Below, piece by piece: positions 18,696-27,894 of a stretch of DNA of 64,000 nt. The DNA is taken from contig NZ_JBQAJM010000001.1 in assembly GCF_052030685.1 (NCBI RefSeq), positions 92,901-156,900 of the forward strand. Reading direction: 5' to 3'. How positions within the stretch are numbered: the first letter of the stretch is position 1; every line of letters begins with the position of its first letter. Origin of the DNA: Caedibacter sp052030685 (GTDB lineage Bacteria > Pseudomonadota > Gammaproteobacteria > Francisellales > Francisellaceae). Under the pieces are notes generated by a model, which was given only the letters and a program-made list of their open reading frames with translations, was not told where the DNA came from and did not search any database. A program made the position numbers and the translations under genes.

Positions 18696-19841
18696 TTAGC
18701 GCATACTGTCTGATAATGTCGCCACTGAAAAATAAAAGAAACCGATGTAGCCCATTGATAAACCTAAAATCACAAACCCTAGCATTTTCATCTTTGCCAC
18801 AATCGCATTGATTTCAGTTTCCAGAACACGGTCACTCAACGCAAGTAACCCCTCCTCAATCGCCCCCGCATCGGTATAAATATCCAACAGCAGTGATGTA
18901 TTGTTATTAAAAAGATTCACACTCGCTAGCGCGCGACCAGCTGAAAGCCCGTCTTGCGACATCATTTCTCTTATCCTGACAATATATGGTTTGAGATAAT
19001 ATGAACAATTTGTTTCAATCAACATAAATGCCATATTAAAACTTTTGCCAGAACTCAGCAGTGATGCTAATGAAATCAGAATGCTTGTCGCTTGAATCCT
19101 CTTATACTCAGTAAACCCCCATATTTTATCGAATAAGCGATAGCGCATGCGAAAAGTCCAGCGCTTAATTATTATTGGCACTGTAATAATCAACACAATA
19201 GCGATCGAAACAATATACCATGCATGACTGGTGATAGCGTTATTCAATGCAATAAAATCTGCAATATTGCCAGATAAATTATCAGCAGGTAGTGATTCCA
19301 ATAGCATTGGAATGACCTTAAGCGAACAACCAATAATGACCGCAATTAAAATCAATGTTGCAATGACTGGCATAATCATTCCAATTGCAATTTTCTTAGT
19401 TAATAATGCAAACTTTCTTGTCAATGTACTGGCATAATCAAGCGCATTAATAGGGTCATCAAAATTCGCCTTAATCATCATATGCTCATTTCTTGGAACA
19501 TAAGATTTAATCGCCTCATCAAACGCCATTCCCTCATACTCAATTCGTCTAATCCAATCATTTAAAATCATTGACAATATGCTGTTATTAAACGATCGAT
19601 AGTATGTATACTTCTCTTTAAGAGCCACCAGTGTGCCGTAAATACTCAAGCTACTATTGCTCATCACCAGAATAATATTTTGATATAACGAGGCTCGCAC
19701 ACGATTAGAAAAAAATAAACGCAAAACAAAAATCAAGAAGATATTGTAATTTCTAATATTTCTAACATTCATTTGACTTTTATCTTGCCCAAATTTCAAC
19801 TTGAAGCGATCAAAGATTGACTTCATGGCAAAGCCTTTCAT
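18696..19841 (-). CDS. pilR: PilR-like inner-membrane platform protein of type IVb pilus
   Basis: 381 residues; GspF/PilC superfamily platform protein of thin-pilus systems. Membrane segments at ~170-192, ~207-228 and ~358-378 are visible, the usual three-segment layout with two cytosolic domains. The ATG overlaps the pilQ stop (ATGA), with GGAGG inside the pilQ end, so it is translationally coupled to its ATPase, as in R64. Confidence 0.85.
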   Translation of the reverse strand: MKGFAMKSIFDRFKLKFGQDKSQMNVRNIRNYNIFLIFVLRLFFSNRVRASLYQNIILVMSNSSLSIYGTLVALKEKYTYYRSFNNSILSMILNDWIRRIEYEGMAFDEAIKSYVPRNEHMMIKANFDDPINALDYASTLTRKFALLTKKIAIGMIMPVIATLILIAVIIGCSLKVIPMLLESLPADNLSGNIADFIALNNAITSHAWYIVSIAIVLIITVPIIIKRWTFRMRYRLFDKIWGFTEYKRIQATSILISLASLLSSGKSFNMAFMLIETNCSYYLKPYIVRIREMMSQDGLSAGRALASVNLFNNNTSLLLDIYTDAGAIEEGLLALSDRVLETEINAIVAKMKMLGFVILGLSMGYIGFFYFSVATLSDSMR

Positions 19842-21466
19842 TGCCCTACCTCCATTTCATCCAGACGTCCCATTTTATACTCATACATCGTCGGACACAG
19901 TAAACCTGATAACACCTTTGCAAAAGCATGAGCAGCCATATTTTGCCCACCGATGTGATACCATATTTCTTTTGCCTCACTCATTCGACCTAAACGCATT
20001 TTTTCCAATAACGCTTCTGTGGGTATAAGCACCTCAGCAACAACCTCACGACCAATAACGGCTTTATGATCACAGTGGTCACACCCTTCACGATTGGCAA
20101 AGCGTACATTTTGAAGCACTTTATCATCATTGCCATATTGATGAATAATGTGCTCTAGTCGATACAGCACCTTACAATCTGGATAAATCGATCGATATTT
20201 TTCATAACCCCAAGAGCACTCAGGACAAACGATTGGCACAAGTGTTTGATGAACAATCATTGATAAGAATTTAGGTGACAATAACACCTCCTTGTCAATG
20301 CCAATACCCATTAAACGCTCAACACACAAAAAAGCATTCTGGGCATGCAGGGTTGTCAAGACCTTATGTCCAGATTGCACGGCTTGTTGCAATAATACGG
20401 CAGATGATCTATCACGTATTTCTCCCGCCATAATAACATCTGGATCTAGGCGCATGGCTGCTTTAAACGTATGGTTAAATTTCTCCAATGTCATTTGACT
20501 GGTATCATCCGCTGTTTCATGCACGGGGATTTGACAAGCACCATCAATAATATATTCAGGCGGCGACTCAATCGTTAGTATTTTCTTCTGACGACGACTG
20601 CGGTCTACCATTAGCTTCAGAACCACAGATAATGATGTACTTTTGCCTGAACCAGTTTCACCTGAGAAAATAATCACGCCTTCTGGTGAAACCAGTGCCT
20701 TATCCATCAGCTCAACCTGCTCAGGTGCATAGCCTAACGAGTGTATTGTCTGGTTCTGTTTTTTCCCCATAGATAACACTCGCATCACCACATTATAACC
20801 GTATGGGTATAGTGGCGTACTTTGAAAACGCAAGCGATAAACGACTCCATCAATATGCTGATCAATGACAGCCTGTTGTGCTTTGTTGTATAGATCTAAC
20901 TGTTTATCAACTGTACCGTAATGTCCTTTGGTATTATAAATTGCTCGCAAGATCTTAAGCATCACCTCGGCATCATACGCTTTATGCAGATAGACCAGCC
21001 CATTAATACGATGCTTTAACTCAACTCGTGTCGCCGTTGCTTCAATATGGATATCAGATGCTTTGTGATCTACTGCTTCTTTTACGATGGTATAAAATTC
21101 ACTTAAAATACCTGTGTCAATTTCATCTCTCAAAGACAACGTAATAAGTTCATCTAGTAATGAGGCAACAACAGGCTGAACCGTAATGGTCAGATCATCT
21201 TTGAGATAGTTTTTCCCTTGCTTTTTAATATGTTCATATCGCGCCTTGGGAACCTCATTAGAAATAAATACAACGCCAATTTCTTGCTGTCCGTTTTTAA
21301 GCGCCTTTGCAAAAACATGTTGCTCTTTTTTAGCTGATGCTTGAATCACATCTTGAATCACAAAATCTAGTTCATGCACCGAAGTAGCAGGACGATCATT
21401 ACTATTTTCTAATGACTGATAAATATCACCATAAATATCATCGATCGTTTGATAGCTCTTACTCAT
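19838..21466 (-). CDS. pilQ: PilQ-like type IVb pilus assembly ATPase
   Basis: About 542 residues from the ATG at 21466; a GTG at 21478 is possible. A GspE/VirB11-superfamily hexameric ATPase for pilin polymerisation. Walker A SGETGSGKST, Asp/Walker B region DPDVIMAGEIRDRSS and His box GHKVLTTLHAQN are all present, as is a C-terminal four-cysteine zinc motif (CPEC ... CDHC). PilQ of R64 is ~520 residues. DotB, the retraction-type ATPase of Dot/Icm, belongs to a related superfamily but this protein is pilQ by order and by the zinc motif. Confidence 0.92.
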   Translation of the reverse strand: MSKSYQTIDDIYGDIYQSLENSNDRPATSVHELDFVIQDVIQASAKKEQHVFAKALKNGQQEIGVVFISNEVPKARYEHIKKQGKNYLKDDLTITVQPVVASLLDELITLSLRDEIDTGILSEFYTIVKEAVDHKASDIHIEATATRVELKHRINGLVYLHKAYDAEVMLKILRAIYNTKGHYGTVDKQLDLYNKAQQAVIDQHIDGVVYRLRFQSTPLYPYGYNVVMRVLSMGKKQNQTIHSLGYAPEQVELMDKALVSPEGVIIFSGETGSGKSTSLSVVLKLMVDRSRRQKKILTIESPPEYIIDGACQIPVHETADDTSQMTLEKFNHTFKAAMRLDPDVIMAGEIRDRSSAVLLQQAVQSGHKVLTTLHAQNAFLCVERLMGIGIDKEVLLSPKFLSMIVHQTLVPIVCPECSWGYEKYRSIYPDCKVLYRLEHIIHQYGNDDKVLQNVRFANREGCDHCDHKAVIGREVVAEVLIPTEALLEKMRLGRMSEAKEIWYHIGGQNMAAHAFAKVLSGLLCPTMYEYKMGRLDEMEVGQ

Positions 21467-21486
21467 AACCATACACACCCAAAAAT

Positions 21487-21993
21487 TTAATCAATATTAA
21501 CGCTAAAGGTTTGAGTATTATTTGCAAGATCGACAAAAGTCACGCTGTCAGGGTGAATAGACTCCACCTTGTAACGCTTACCAACTAACTGACCAACACT
21601 AAGCGCATACTTTTTTGCCTGAAACCATATAACAGCTTCCCATATATCACCAATTTGTGAGATCTCACTGACACTTAACTCACCATGACCATATCTAACT
21701 GAAGTAGTGTTCAACACTCCTTTAGATTTACTGGCAGCAGCTAGTTGACGCTGCAATTTATGATTTGCTATCTTTTGTTGCATCACCTGATTTTCGAGCG
21801 CCTGCTGCTGAATTTGCGCATGTAAGTGATCCTGTGCTTGAATGCTCTGATAATAGTGATTGCTAGAATCAATAGCATAGGTTTGTTCCGAGTTTTTTGT
21901 TTGCCCATAAATCGTGACGGCGCTCAATGCAAATAAAAGAGTTGAAAATCGCAAAAAGCGCAGATAAGTAGCAGATGATTGTTTATGCTTCAT
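21487..21993 (-). CDS. pilP: PilP-like type IVb pilus biogenesis protein
   Basis: 168 residues from the ATG at 21993, chosen because AAAGGAG lies upstream; the start overlaps the end of pilO by 11 bp. Signal peptide or anchor at ~10-31, a Gln-rich coiled coil at ~40-85, then a small C-terminal beta domain (GELSVSEISQIGDIWEAVIW) like that of R64 PilP. It lies between pilO and pilQ, the R64 order. Confidence 0.75.
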   Translation of the reverse strand: MKHKQSSATYLRFLRFSTLLFALSAVTIYGQTKNSEQTYAIDSSNHYYQSIQAQDHLHAQIQQQALENQVMQQKIANHKLQRQLAAASKSKGVLNTTSVRYGHGELSVSEISQIGDIWEAVIWFQAKKYALSVGQLVGKRYKVESIHPDSVTFVDLANNTQTFSVNID

Positions 21994-23422
21994 AGATTTC
22001 TCCTTTAACAATCCAAGAAACTGGTTTGCCTTGATTGTTCTGTATTTCAATACTGACTATAACAAATGTACTTAATTCCTTTGCCATTGCTGTTAATGTT
22101 ATAAGCTCACGCATGCTATGCCCTATAACAGTTATCCCATGTTTAGCAATGCCATAAGATGACTGAGGAGGGACTAATTTGAAATCTATCCCTCTTAGTT
22201 TCAACTCCTCTACAAATCGATTAAAACGATAGCCACTTGCAGCCACTGTCTCTTTTAAACCTAATATCAATTGATTAGTGGAAGAATGATCATCAGATAC
22301 AAACTTCAAGCCCACATTAGTCATGTTATCAACCGACTCAGTCACTGAAGTTGCTTGTAATGATTGAATATGATTAAATGCTGCCTTTGTTAGAGCAGCT
22401 TTATGCTTTTTATTGTTTAACACATAAACCGCACTTACATCATTCAATGCCCCCGGCTGATAACTAACTTTTTGGATATGCCACTGCAATACCGACGTAG
22501 GCAAATTGCCAACGGCATTGACAAACTTAATAATCAAAGGGTAAGCATTCTTATGCTGAATGTCTGATTCAACTTTCTGAATATAGGCTTTTTCCTGCTG
22601 TAGTTTCATCTCATTGGCATCTTTATTGTTAGAACTTTTTGATGATGTATTATTTGAAAAATACATATATCCTCCTACAGCTAATACTAGCGATAACACC
22701 CCGTAACTAACGAGTTTACGTCTTGATGTAGAAACATTTTCCTTACGAGAAACAGGCTTACTGTCTACCTTTTTGACATGTTTAGGCAATGCCTTAATCA
22801 CAAACTGGCGCGAGTCTTCGTCTTTGATATTTATCAATAATTGCGTCAGTGCGTTTCTTTTGATTAGTGTCCTATCAATGGCAAAATCTAAGACAATCTT
22901 ATCAATCAACGGATTATCAACCGCTGTATCACACTGTAAAATTCGCCCAAAAGTATCAACTGAAAAAACTTTGGCTAAATAACGCATACATTGATGTAAA
23001 GAAGCCTCATCAACAATCATATCGCCAGATAATTCAATCTCCCCATTTAATGACTCTATATTGTCATTTTGAAAACTTGCTTCTTGATTGACCGGTAATT
23101 TGACCGTTGGTAAAATCACACCGTTTTTTACGACACACAACCAATACTTATCTATTGAATTACCCGCTTTATCAAACAAGCGAAAGATATAAATAGCATC
23201 TTTTGCCAATAGTTCACTAAGCACGGCAGCAAGTGAGACAGCACCAATCACCTCACTTTGTGTTACATTTGACGGCATAGCTGCAGCAATATTGCGCTTT
23301 ACATCCATTACAAAGCTTTGACAGTCAATATGATAAAGTGCATCAAATAATTTATGTTCACTATCCGCAATAAACCAAGTTAAGCCAATGGCATAACGTT
23401 TATTGTCTATAGCAATAATCAT
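21983..23422 (-). CDS. pilO: PilO-like type IVb pilus biogenesis protein
   Basis: 479 residues from the ATG at 23422 (GGAGAAACAC upstream). Bitopic: cytosolic N-terminal actin-like PilM-type half beginning MIIAIDNKRYAIGLTW, Lys-rich linker at ~220-235, one membrane segment at ~237-257, periplasmic C-terminal half with a short coiled coil. This matches R64 PilO in length and layout. Its start lies 17 bp after pilN. Confidence 0.8.
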   Translation of the reverse strand: MIIAIDNKRYAIGLTWFIADSEHKLFDALYHIDCQSFVMDVKRNIAAAMPSNVTQSEVIGAVSLAAVLSELLAKDAIYIFRLFDKAGNSIDKYWLCVVKNGVILPTVKLPVNQEASFQNDNIESLNGEIELSGDMIVDEASLHQCMRYLAKVFSVDTFGRILQCDTAVDNPLIDKIVLDFAIDRTLIKRNALTQLLINIKDEDSRQFVIKALPKHVKKVDSKPVSRKENVSTSRRKLVSYGVLSLVLAVGGYMYFSNNTSSKSSNNKDANEMKLQQEKAYIQKVESDIQHKNAYPLIIKFVNAVGNLPTSVLQWHIQKVSYQPGALNDVSAVYVLNNKKHKAALTKAAFNHIQSLQATSVTESVDNMTNVGLKFVSDDHSSTNQLILGLKETVAASGYRFNRFVEELKLRGIDFKLVPPQSSYGIAKHGITVIGHSMRELITLTAMAKELSTFVIVSIEIQNNQGKPVSWIVKGEIYEA

Positions 23423-23439
23423 GTGTTTCTCCATAGTTG

Positions 23440-25035
23440 TTAACGTATCAGATACGGTGTGACAACAATCACCGTGACCGTTGAGTTATTTGACGCCGCC
23501 TGCGAACCACCTAACATCCAAGTGCTTTGCGGACCAACACTGTCGGTTTGCGCAATATCTTTCTTGTCTTCAAAGCCGGCTAAAATAACCGTTTGACCTG
23601 ATTTTAATGGCACTGACTGCATAAAGCTTTTGTTACGAATAGATGGCAGTTTAATGGTTTGTGGCTCTTTACTACCATGAACAGGCACTTTTGACTCATC
23701 CATACGCACCAGATTGGTCAGATTAACACTTAAGTCAACCAAAATTTCATTGCCTTTAACGACAATTGGGAGCACTTTAATCTCATAACCTTCATTGTAT
23801 TCACTCGGCGTCGCTGACTGCTCCACGATTGGTGTATCACCACCCCCTTTCACTACCACATCAACCTTTTTAATATAGGCAGTGGTTGTTGATACTTGAA
23901 TCGGCACCGGACGACCACTGACAGTATACATTGTCGTACCGGTAACATGTGTGGTTTTACCCATGGTTTGCAATGCTTGGATAATTAATTTTGAAGTACT
24001 CCACGGTCCTGATGAAATCGCACTGGTTAGCGTGCCATAGCTGCCCGTTAAAGCTGTTGCTGTCTTCAAATCGATTGCCCCCTTAGTTCCTTGATATAGT
24101 GCATTCCAATCAAAACCGTAATTGGAGGTATTTTTCTGATCAACATCATAGACATCCAGTCTAATGACGACTTTCTTTCTTGCCGTGCGATTAATCTCCT
24201 CAAGATATTGGGCGACTTGACGCATCAATAGTGGCGTGGTCTTGACTGTAATCAGATTAAGCGTTGAGTTCTCATCAACACTGCCTGATTGACCAATAAT
24301 CGATTTAATGGTTTTAATCACCGCAGCCCAAGGATTATCGTACTCTGCTTCATTTTCAGTCTTAAGTGAAGCCGATTGATTAACACCCGTACTCGAGTTA
24401 CTGCCAACTTTAGTCGTCGTTTTAATCTTATCTGTTAAAATATCTACATGAAATGTCTTGGTTTCCGTTCTGAAGAATTCAAGCGTGTTTCTGTTTTGAT
24501 CATACTTCCAGAAAACACCCAGCTTAAATGCAACATAGTCCAAGAATCCAGCAATATCACCTACATAGTCACAATGTAGCATCACATCTTGAATATCTGC
24601 GACTTCATAAGCGACTTTTTCTTTCTTTGCCACATCAGCTTCAGGCATGGCAGCATGCTCACGCTCAAGAATATAGGCAATCGCACCTTCTGAAACAATC
24701 ACTTTAGCTTGCGTGATTTTATGTATCTTGGAGATCAAAGTTTCCAATGCAACACCCGTTGCGGCAGTAGTATATTGAAAGGAACGTTGGAATATTTGAG
24801 GCAAAGCATTTTCTGCTTCAATATCAATAAGATCACCTTGCACATAAGGCGTATCACTCACCGTCACAAATTGCTCTGATGCCGGTTTTTTAAGGCTTGA
24901 CATCATGTTATTTGCTTTTGCAATATGATCATCTGTGTTTTTATCAATCGTTTTATAAACGGCAGTGCTGCATGCTGTTAAGGACAACAGCAAACTGCTT
25001 AATAAGACATTCAATATTTTGTTATTATTTTTCAT
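23440..25035 (-). CDS. pilN: PilN-type outer-membrane lipoprotein secretin
   Basis: 531 residues from the ATG at 25035 (GAAGG upstream), which places a lipobox LTAC at the right distance; R64 PilN is 560. Secretin of the PilN/BfpB/TcpC family through which the type IVb pilus passes. A C-terminal secretin domain is visible (SVPLKSGQTVILAGFED, ending STVTVIVVTPYLIR). The 5' end overlaps the coding end of the pilL-like gene in the longer frame, but with this start there is a 10-bp gap. Confidence 0.92.
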   Translation of the reverse strand: MKNNNKILNVLLSSLLLSLTACSTAVYKTIDKNTDDHIAKANNMMSSLKKPASEQFVTVSDTPYVQGDLIDIEAENALPQIFQRSFQYTTAATGVALETLISKIHKITQAKVIVSEGAIAYILEREHAAMPEADVAKKEKVAYEVADIQDVMLHCDYVGDIAGFLDYVAFKLGVFWKYDQNRNTLEFFRTETKTFHVDILTDKIKTTTKVGSNSSTGVNQSASLKTENEAEYDNPWAAVIKTIKSIIGQSGSVDENSTLNLITVKTTPLLMRQVAQYLEEINRTARKKVVIRLDVYDVDQKNTSNYGFDWNALYQGTKGAIDLKTATALTGSYGTLTSAISSGPWSTSKLIIQALQTMGKTTHVTGTTMYTVSGRPVPIQVSTTTAYIKKVDVVVKGGGDTPIVEQSATPSEYNEGYEIKVLPIVVKGNEILVDLSVNLTNLVRMDESKVPVHGSKEPQTIKLPSIRNKSFMQSVPLKSGQTVILAGFEDKKDIAQTDSVGPQSTWMLGGSQAASNNSTVTVIVVTPYLIR

Positions 25036-25045
25036 AAGACAACCT

Positions 25046-25729
25046 TCAGTCATTTTGCATAACAACCATATTTGAAGAATATGATTTGGCTTTAATTACC
25101 AGCACGTTATTGGCTTTTAATTGCGCCTGTAATGGATGATCAGCCTCCTCAAACGCCTTTAACAGATTGTTTAATGCGCCATCGGCTGCAAAAAGCTTAC
25201 CTTCAAATACAGCAGATGCAACAAGCTTATAATCGACAGATGCCTCCCATATCAGTTTAACCCCTTGATAAGAAAGCCAACGTTCAATCGTCTGTTTTAA
25301 GGTTTGTCCCTTTAGGGCATAGAAGACTTCTCGTGGGTGCTTTGCCAATAAATCGGCTTCTTTTTGTGTTTGCGCAATGGCAACCGTGTTATCCTCAAGA
25401 TTAACACCAATTGCATAGCGCGTATCCTCTTGACCAAAAATCATATGCATCTCTTCAGACGACAAATCATCTAAAATATTATCGGCAATCATTAATGTAA
25501 AACCGTTATACTCATCATCCGAAACAATCTTGCCTACGCCTCGGGATTGCTTAATATCAATGTCAGCACAATGTTCAGATAAGGCACAGTTAAGACTCAC
25601 CACTTTAAAAGAACTCTCTGAAACCGACTCCTGTGCTAGCGCACGTTGATAAAACAGCGCAATCACCAGTAAAACAGTTACAAAACATACTAAACATGGC
25701 AGCTTTTGCCAGATTCTGTTATCGCTCAC
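25046..25729 (-). CDS. pilL: PilL/TcpQ-like pilus assembly protein
   Basis: 227 residues, GTG start with AAAGGAAA close upstream. An N-terminal signal or anchor segment (LVCFVTVLLVIALFYQRALA), a middle domain, and a C-terminal TcpQ/PilL-type domain at ~135-218 (LKGQTLKQTIERWLSYQG, then LLKAFEEADHPLQAQLKANN). These proteins assist the secretin in the outer membrane; R64 PilL is ~355 residues, so this one is short. Directly upstream of pilN as in R64. Confidence 0.75.
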   Translation of the reverse strand: MSDNRIWQKLPCLVCFVTVLLVIALFYQRALAQESVSESSFKVVSLNCALSEHCADIDIKQSRGVGKIVSDDEYNGFTLMIADNILDDLSSEEMHMIFGQEDTRYAIGVNLEDNTVAIAQTQKEADLLAKHPREVFYALKGQTLKQTIERWLSYQGVKLIWEASVDYKLVASAVFEGKLFAADGALNNLLKAFEEADHPLQAQLKANNVLVIKAKSYSSNMVVMQND

Positions 25730-25768
25730 TTTCCTTTACCTTTTCTATTTTTTTATTTTTCTATATTT

Positions 25769-26629
25769 TTATGATTTTTTATAATCTTTTCTTTCAATAT
25801 GGATATAAATCGACTGATTACTTTTCTCCAAATAATTACTTGTCTCAACATCCGTTTCACAAGCAAATGGATTGGACGGCAACCGATAGGGGTTTTTTAG
25901 CTCCCCCATACACACCGCAAACTTTAATTGTGGTGTATCAACGAGATGTCTCTTTAAATGTGCCAACATTCTCAATGCCAAGCCACTATCGACCTCCCCA
26001 CCAAGCTCAGGATATGGCACGCGTAACAATACAGATTTAGGTGTTTCACTATCCTCACCCCAAATCGGCTGCATATCAATCTCAGCCGGTATCATATTGA
26101 TAAATCCGGCATAGCCAATTTTTTGATTAACGCATCGGCAAACCGAACGATATTCATTATTAAAATAATTCATTTGACGCGCCTTAAGACAAGATAAAAA
26201 CGTTTGGCTCTGCGTAATCGGCGGACGACTCATGCCACACACTGCAGATAAAATAGGTTCATTATAAAATGTCTGTAGAGTAACCCAATGATTATTATGA
26301 TCGGTCTCTTTGCGCCATTTGTCTTGAATCTCAGTCGCCTGACCTTGTAGCGCTTTTACCCGTATTTCTTGTTGATCTTTTGAATTGCCTTTCGCCCTTT
26401 CAATCATTGCCATTGGCTCATAAATGGCATCACCAATGCTATTGGCAACACTAACCATCTGTATCGCTGCTGTTTCTGCTCGATCCAGCTGCTGTTTTTT
26501 GACCAAGCGCATATATTCATTGATTGCAATCAGCCCTAAAATCACCAATGACACCATTAATGAAATGAGGATATAGCCTTGTTGCTTAGGTCTTAGCTGA
26601 CAGTTTTGTCTCTTTGAAAATATATGCAC
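25769..26629 (-). CDS. PilV-like minor pseudopilin
   Basis: 286 residues, GTG start with AGGAAG upstream. Type IV prepilin-like N terminus: basic leader ending QQG, then YILISLMVSLVILGLIAI. The residue at +5 is Ser, not the Glu of major pilins, and +1 is Tyr. The remainder is a globular domain with seven cysteines. It could be a PilV-like tip adhesin or a GspK-type minor pilin. No shufflon-type inverted repeats follow its 3' end. Located between pilS and pilL. Confidence 0.65.
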   Translation of the reverse strand: MHIFSKRQNCQLRPKQQGYILISLMVSLVILGLIAINEYMRLVKKQQLDRAETAAIQMVSVANSIGDAIYEPMAMIERAKGNSKDQQEIRVKALQGQATEIQDKWRKETDHNNHWVTLQTFYNEPILSAVCGMSRPPITQSQTFLSCLKARQMNYFNNEYRSVCRCVNQKIGYAGFINMIPAEIDMQPIWGEDSETPKSVLLRVPYPELGGEVDSGLALRMLAHLKRHLVDTPQLKFAVCMGELKNPYRLPSNPFACETDVETSNYLEKSNQSIYIHIERKDYKKS

Positions 26630-26766
26630 TAGATCTTCCTAGAATAAGTTTTTATTGTTTACTGCAAAAACATGTAATCCTAATGATTATTTTTCATCCT
26701 AGCAGGGATAGGTATCATCAACTAGGCTTACACAACCAATGTTAGAATTGCAGACTACCAAAAGGA

Positions 26767-27324
26767 TTATCTTTTAAATGTAAACAGAACCGGATACTTC
26801 TTATCTGTGCCGGCACCACCTTCACATGCCTTTGAAATAGCATCAGGGGTAAGCAGTGTATCTGTAGCATTAATTTTTATATTAGTTGCATCTGACATCA
26901 ATGCTGCATTCGCTAATGAATCACAAGCCTGCTGCGACATACTATCAAACTTAATTGTGTATGATGTCCCACCTGCTGCACCTTCAAGTGTGAGCTCTCC
27001 ACCAAATGGCGTCACAATCCTTGTACTAGTAGTTTTACCACCTTCACCTTTGATTGAGTTGATATACTTTTGAGGAATACGATCACTTTTTACAACTAAA
27101 CTATTATTAATTTCACGTCCTAAATCCATCTGTGTGACATCATGCAGTGTTGACTGAACAGCGCCCATTAAGTTTGTTGTTTCTAAAATACGGTTTTTCT
27201 GTGCCGCCTTGGCAAACTGTGAAATCACAATGGCAGTCAGTACCCCAATAATAACCAGCACAACCATTAACTCAATTAATGAAAAACCTTTTTGCTTGTT
27301 CATTTTGTTTATTTTCTTCATCAT
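26767..27324 (-). CDS. pilS: Type IVb major prepilin (PilS-like)
   Basis: 185 residues; AAAGGAG 7 nt before the ATG. Leader of 13 residues ending KQKG, then mature FSLIELMVVLVIIGVLTAIV with Glu at +5, the prepilin peptidase pattern. The C-terminal region has a disulfide loop pair (QQACDSL ... ISKACEGG) as in PilS/TcpA-class pilins. Its start follows the largest gene-free stretch of the island, so the pil operon promoter probably lies in 27325-27600. No prepilin peptidase (PilU) gene is in the window. Confidence 0.9.
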   Translation of the reverse strand: MMKKINKMNKQKGFSLIELMVVLVIIGVLTAIVISQFAKAAQKNRILETTNLMGAVQSTLHDVTQMDLGREINNSLVVKSDRIPQKYINSIKGEGGKTTSTRIVTPFGGELTLEGAAGGTSYTIKFDSMSQQACDSLANAALMSDATNIKINATDTLLTPDAISKACEGGAGTDKKYPVLFTFKR

Positions 27325-27894
27325 TATTTTCTCCTTTTTGTTGTTAAACCTTTAATTAATTAGTTTTAATATCACTTATATTTTGTTTACTATAATTACT
27401 CTAAAGTCAGTTCGATTTATCTGCCTTAGCAGATTAGCCTCAGATAACAGCGCTCTTATCACCAACTCAAAACACTTACCTAAATCAATAGATATTGTGC
27501 GATTTGCCTGTAAGCTCAAGGTACACAGCCCATGTTCAAAACTCAATATCCAGAAGCTTTATCGGACAGATTGATAGAACAATGCTGGCAATAAAACAGT
27601 ACTTAAACTTAAACCCCATATTTCCCCTTAAACTACAAAAAACATAACAATGATCAGCCCTTTAATTACCACATCAAATAACTACTTGAGAAACCAACCA
27701 ACCCATAACCATTTACGCATAGAGTCTGATTTAAGTCACGCCACAAGATGTTAGACTATGTCACCAAGTGCAACATGGATACTCATCATGCTGTCAAGAA
27801 CAGATGAGCATGTTATTAGAAAACACCATTGATATTTATTTAATAAAAGAAATTAATTGATCTTATTTTGATATATGAAATCCAATCAACAGCT
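27325..27894. other. 570-bp gene-free stretch upstream of pilS
   Basis: No supported gene. The segment separates the stop of the Trp-repeat gene (27895) from the pilS start. It presumably carries the pil promoter and the end of the fimbrial operon, but I see no convincing -35/-10 pair or U-tailed hairpin. It contains one copy of a 17-bp direct repeat (27559-27575) found again at 48363-48379. A 63-codon plus-strand frame here has no SD and biased composition; not counted as a gene. Confidence 0.5.
27559..27575 (+). repeat. 17-bp direct repeat TTATCGGACAGATTGAT, copy 1
   Basis: Identical to 48363-48379. Both copies lie in intergenic DNA upstream of minus-strand genes (235 bp before pilS; 119 bp before the 735-residue protein). 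A regulator site or a remnant of a mobile-element end are both possible. A looser match (GATTGGACAATTTGATT) occurs at ~38022-38038, ~130 bp before the coiled-coil gene at 37898. Confidence 0.4.

Noticed and set aside
19838..21466. PilQ as the missing DotB ATPase
   Set aside because: The four-cysteine zinc motif, overlap with pilR and the R64 gene order all fit pilQ; substitution for DotB remains only a speculation.
27383..27574. 63-codon plus-strand frame in the gene-free stretch
   Set aside because: No SD, no recognisable protein features; the stretch looks non-coding.
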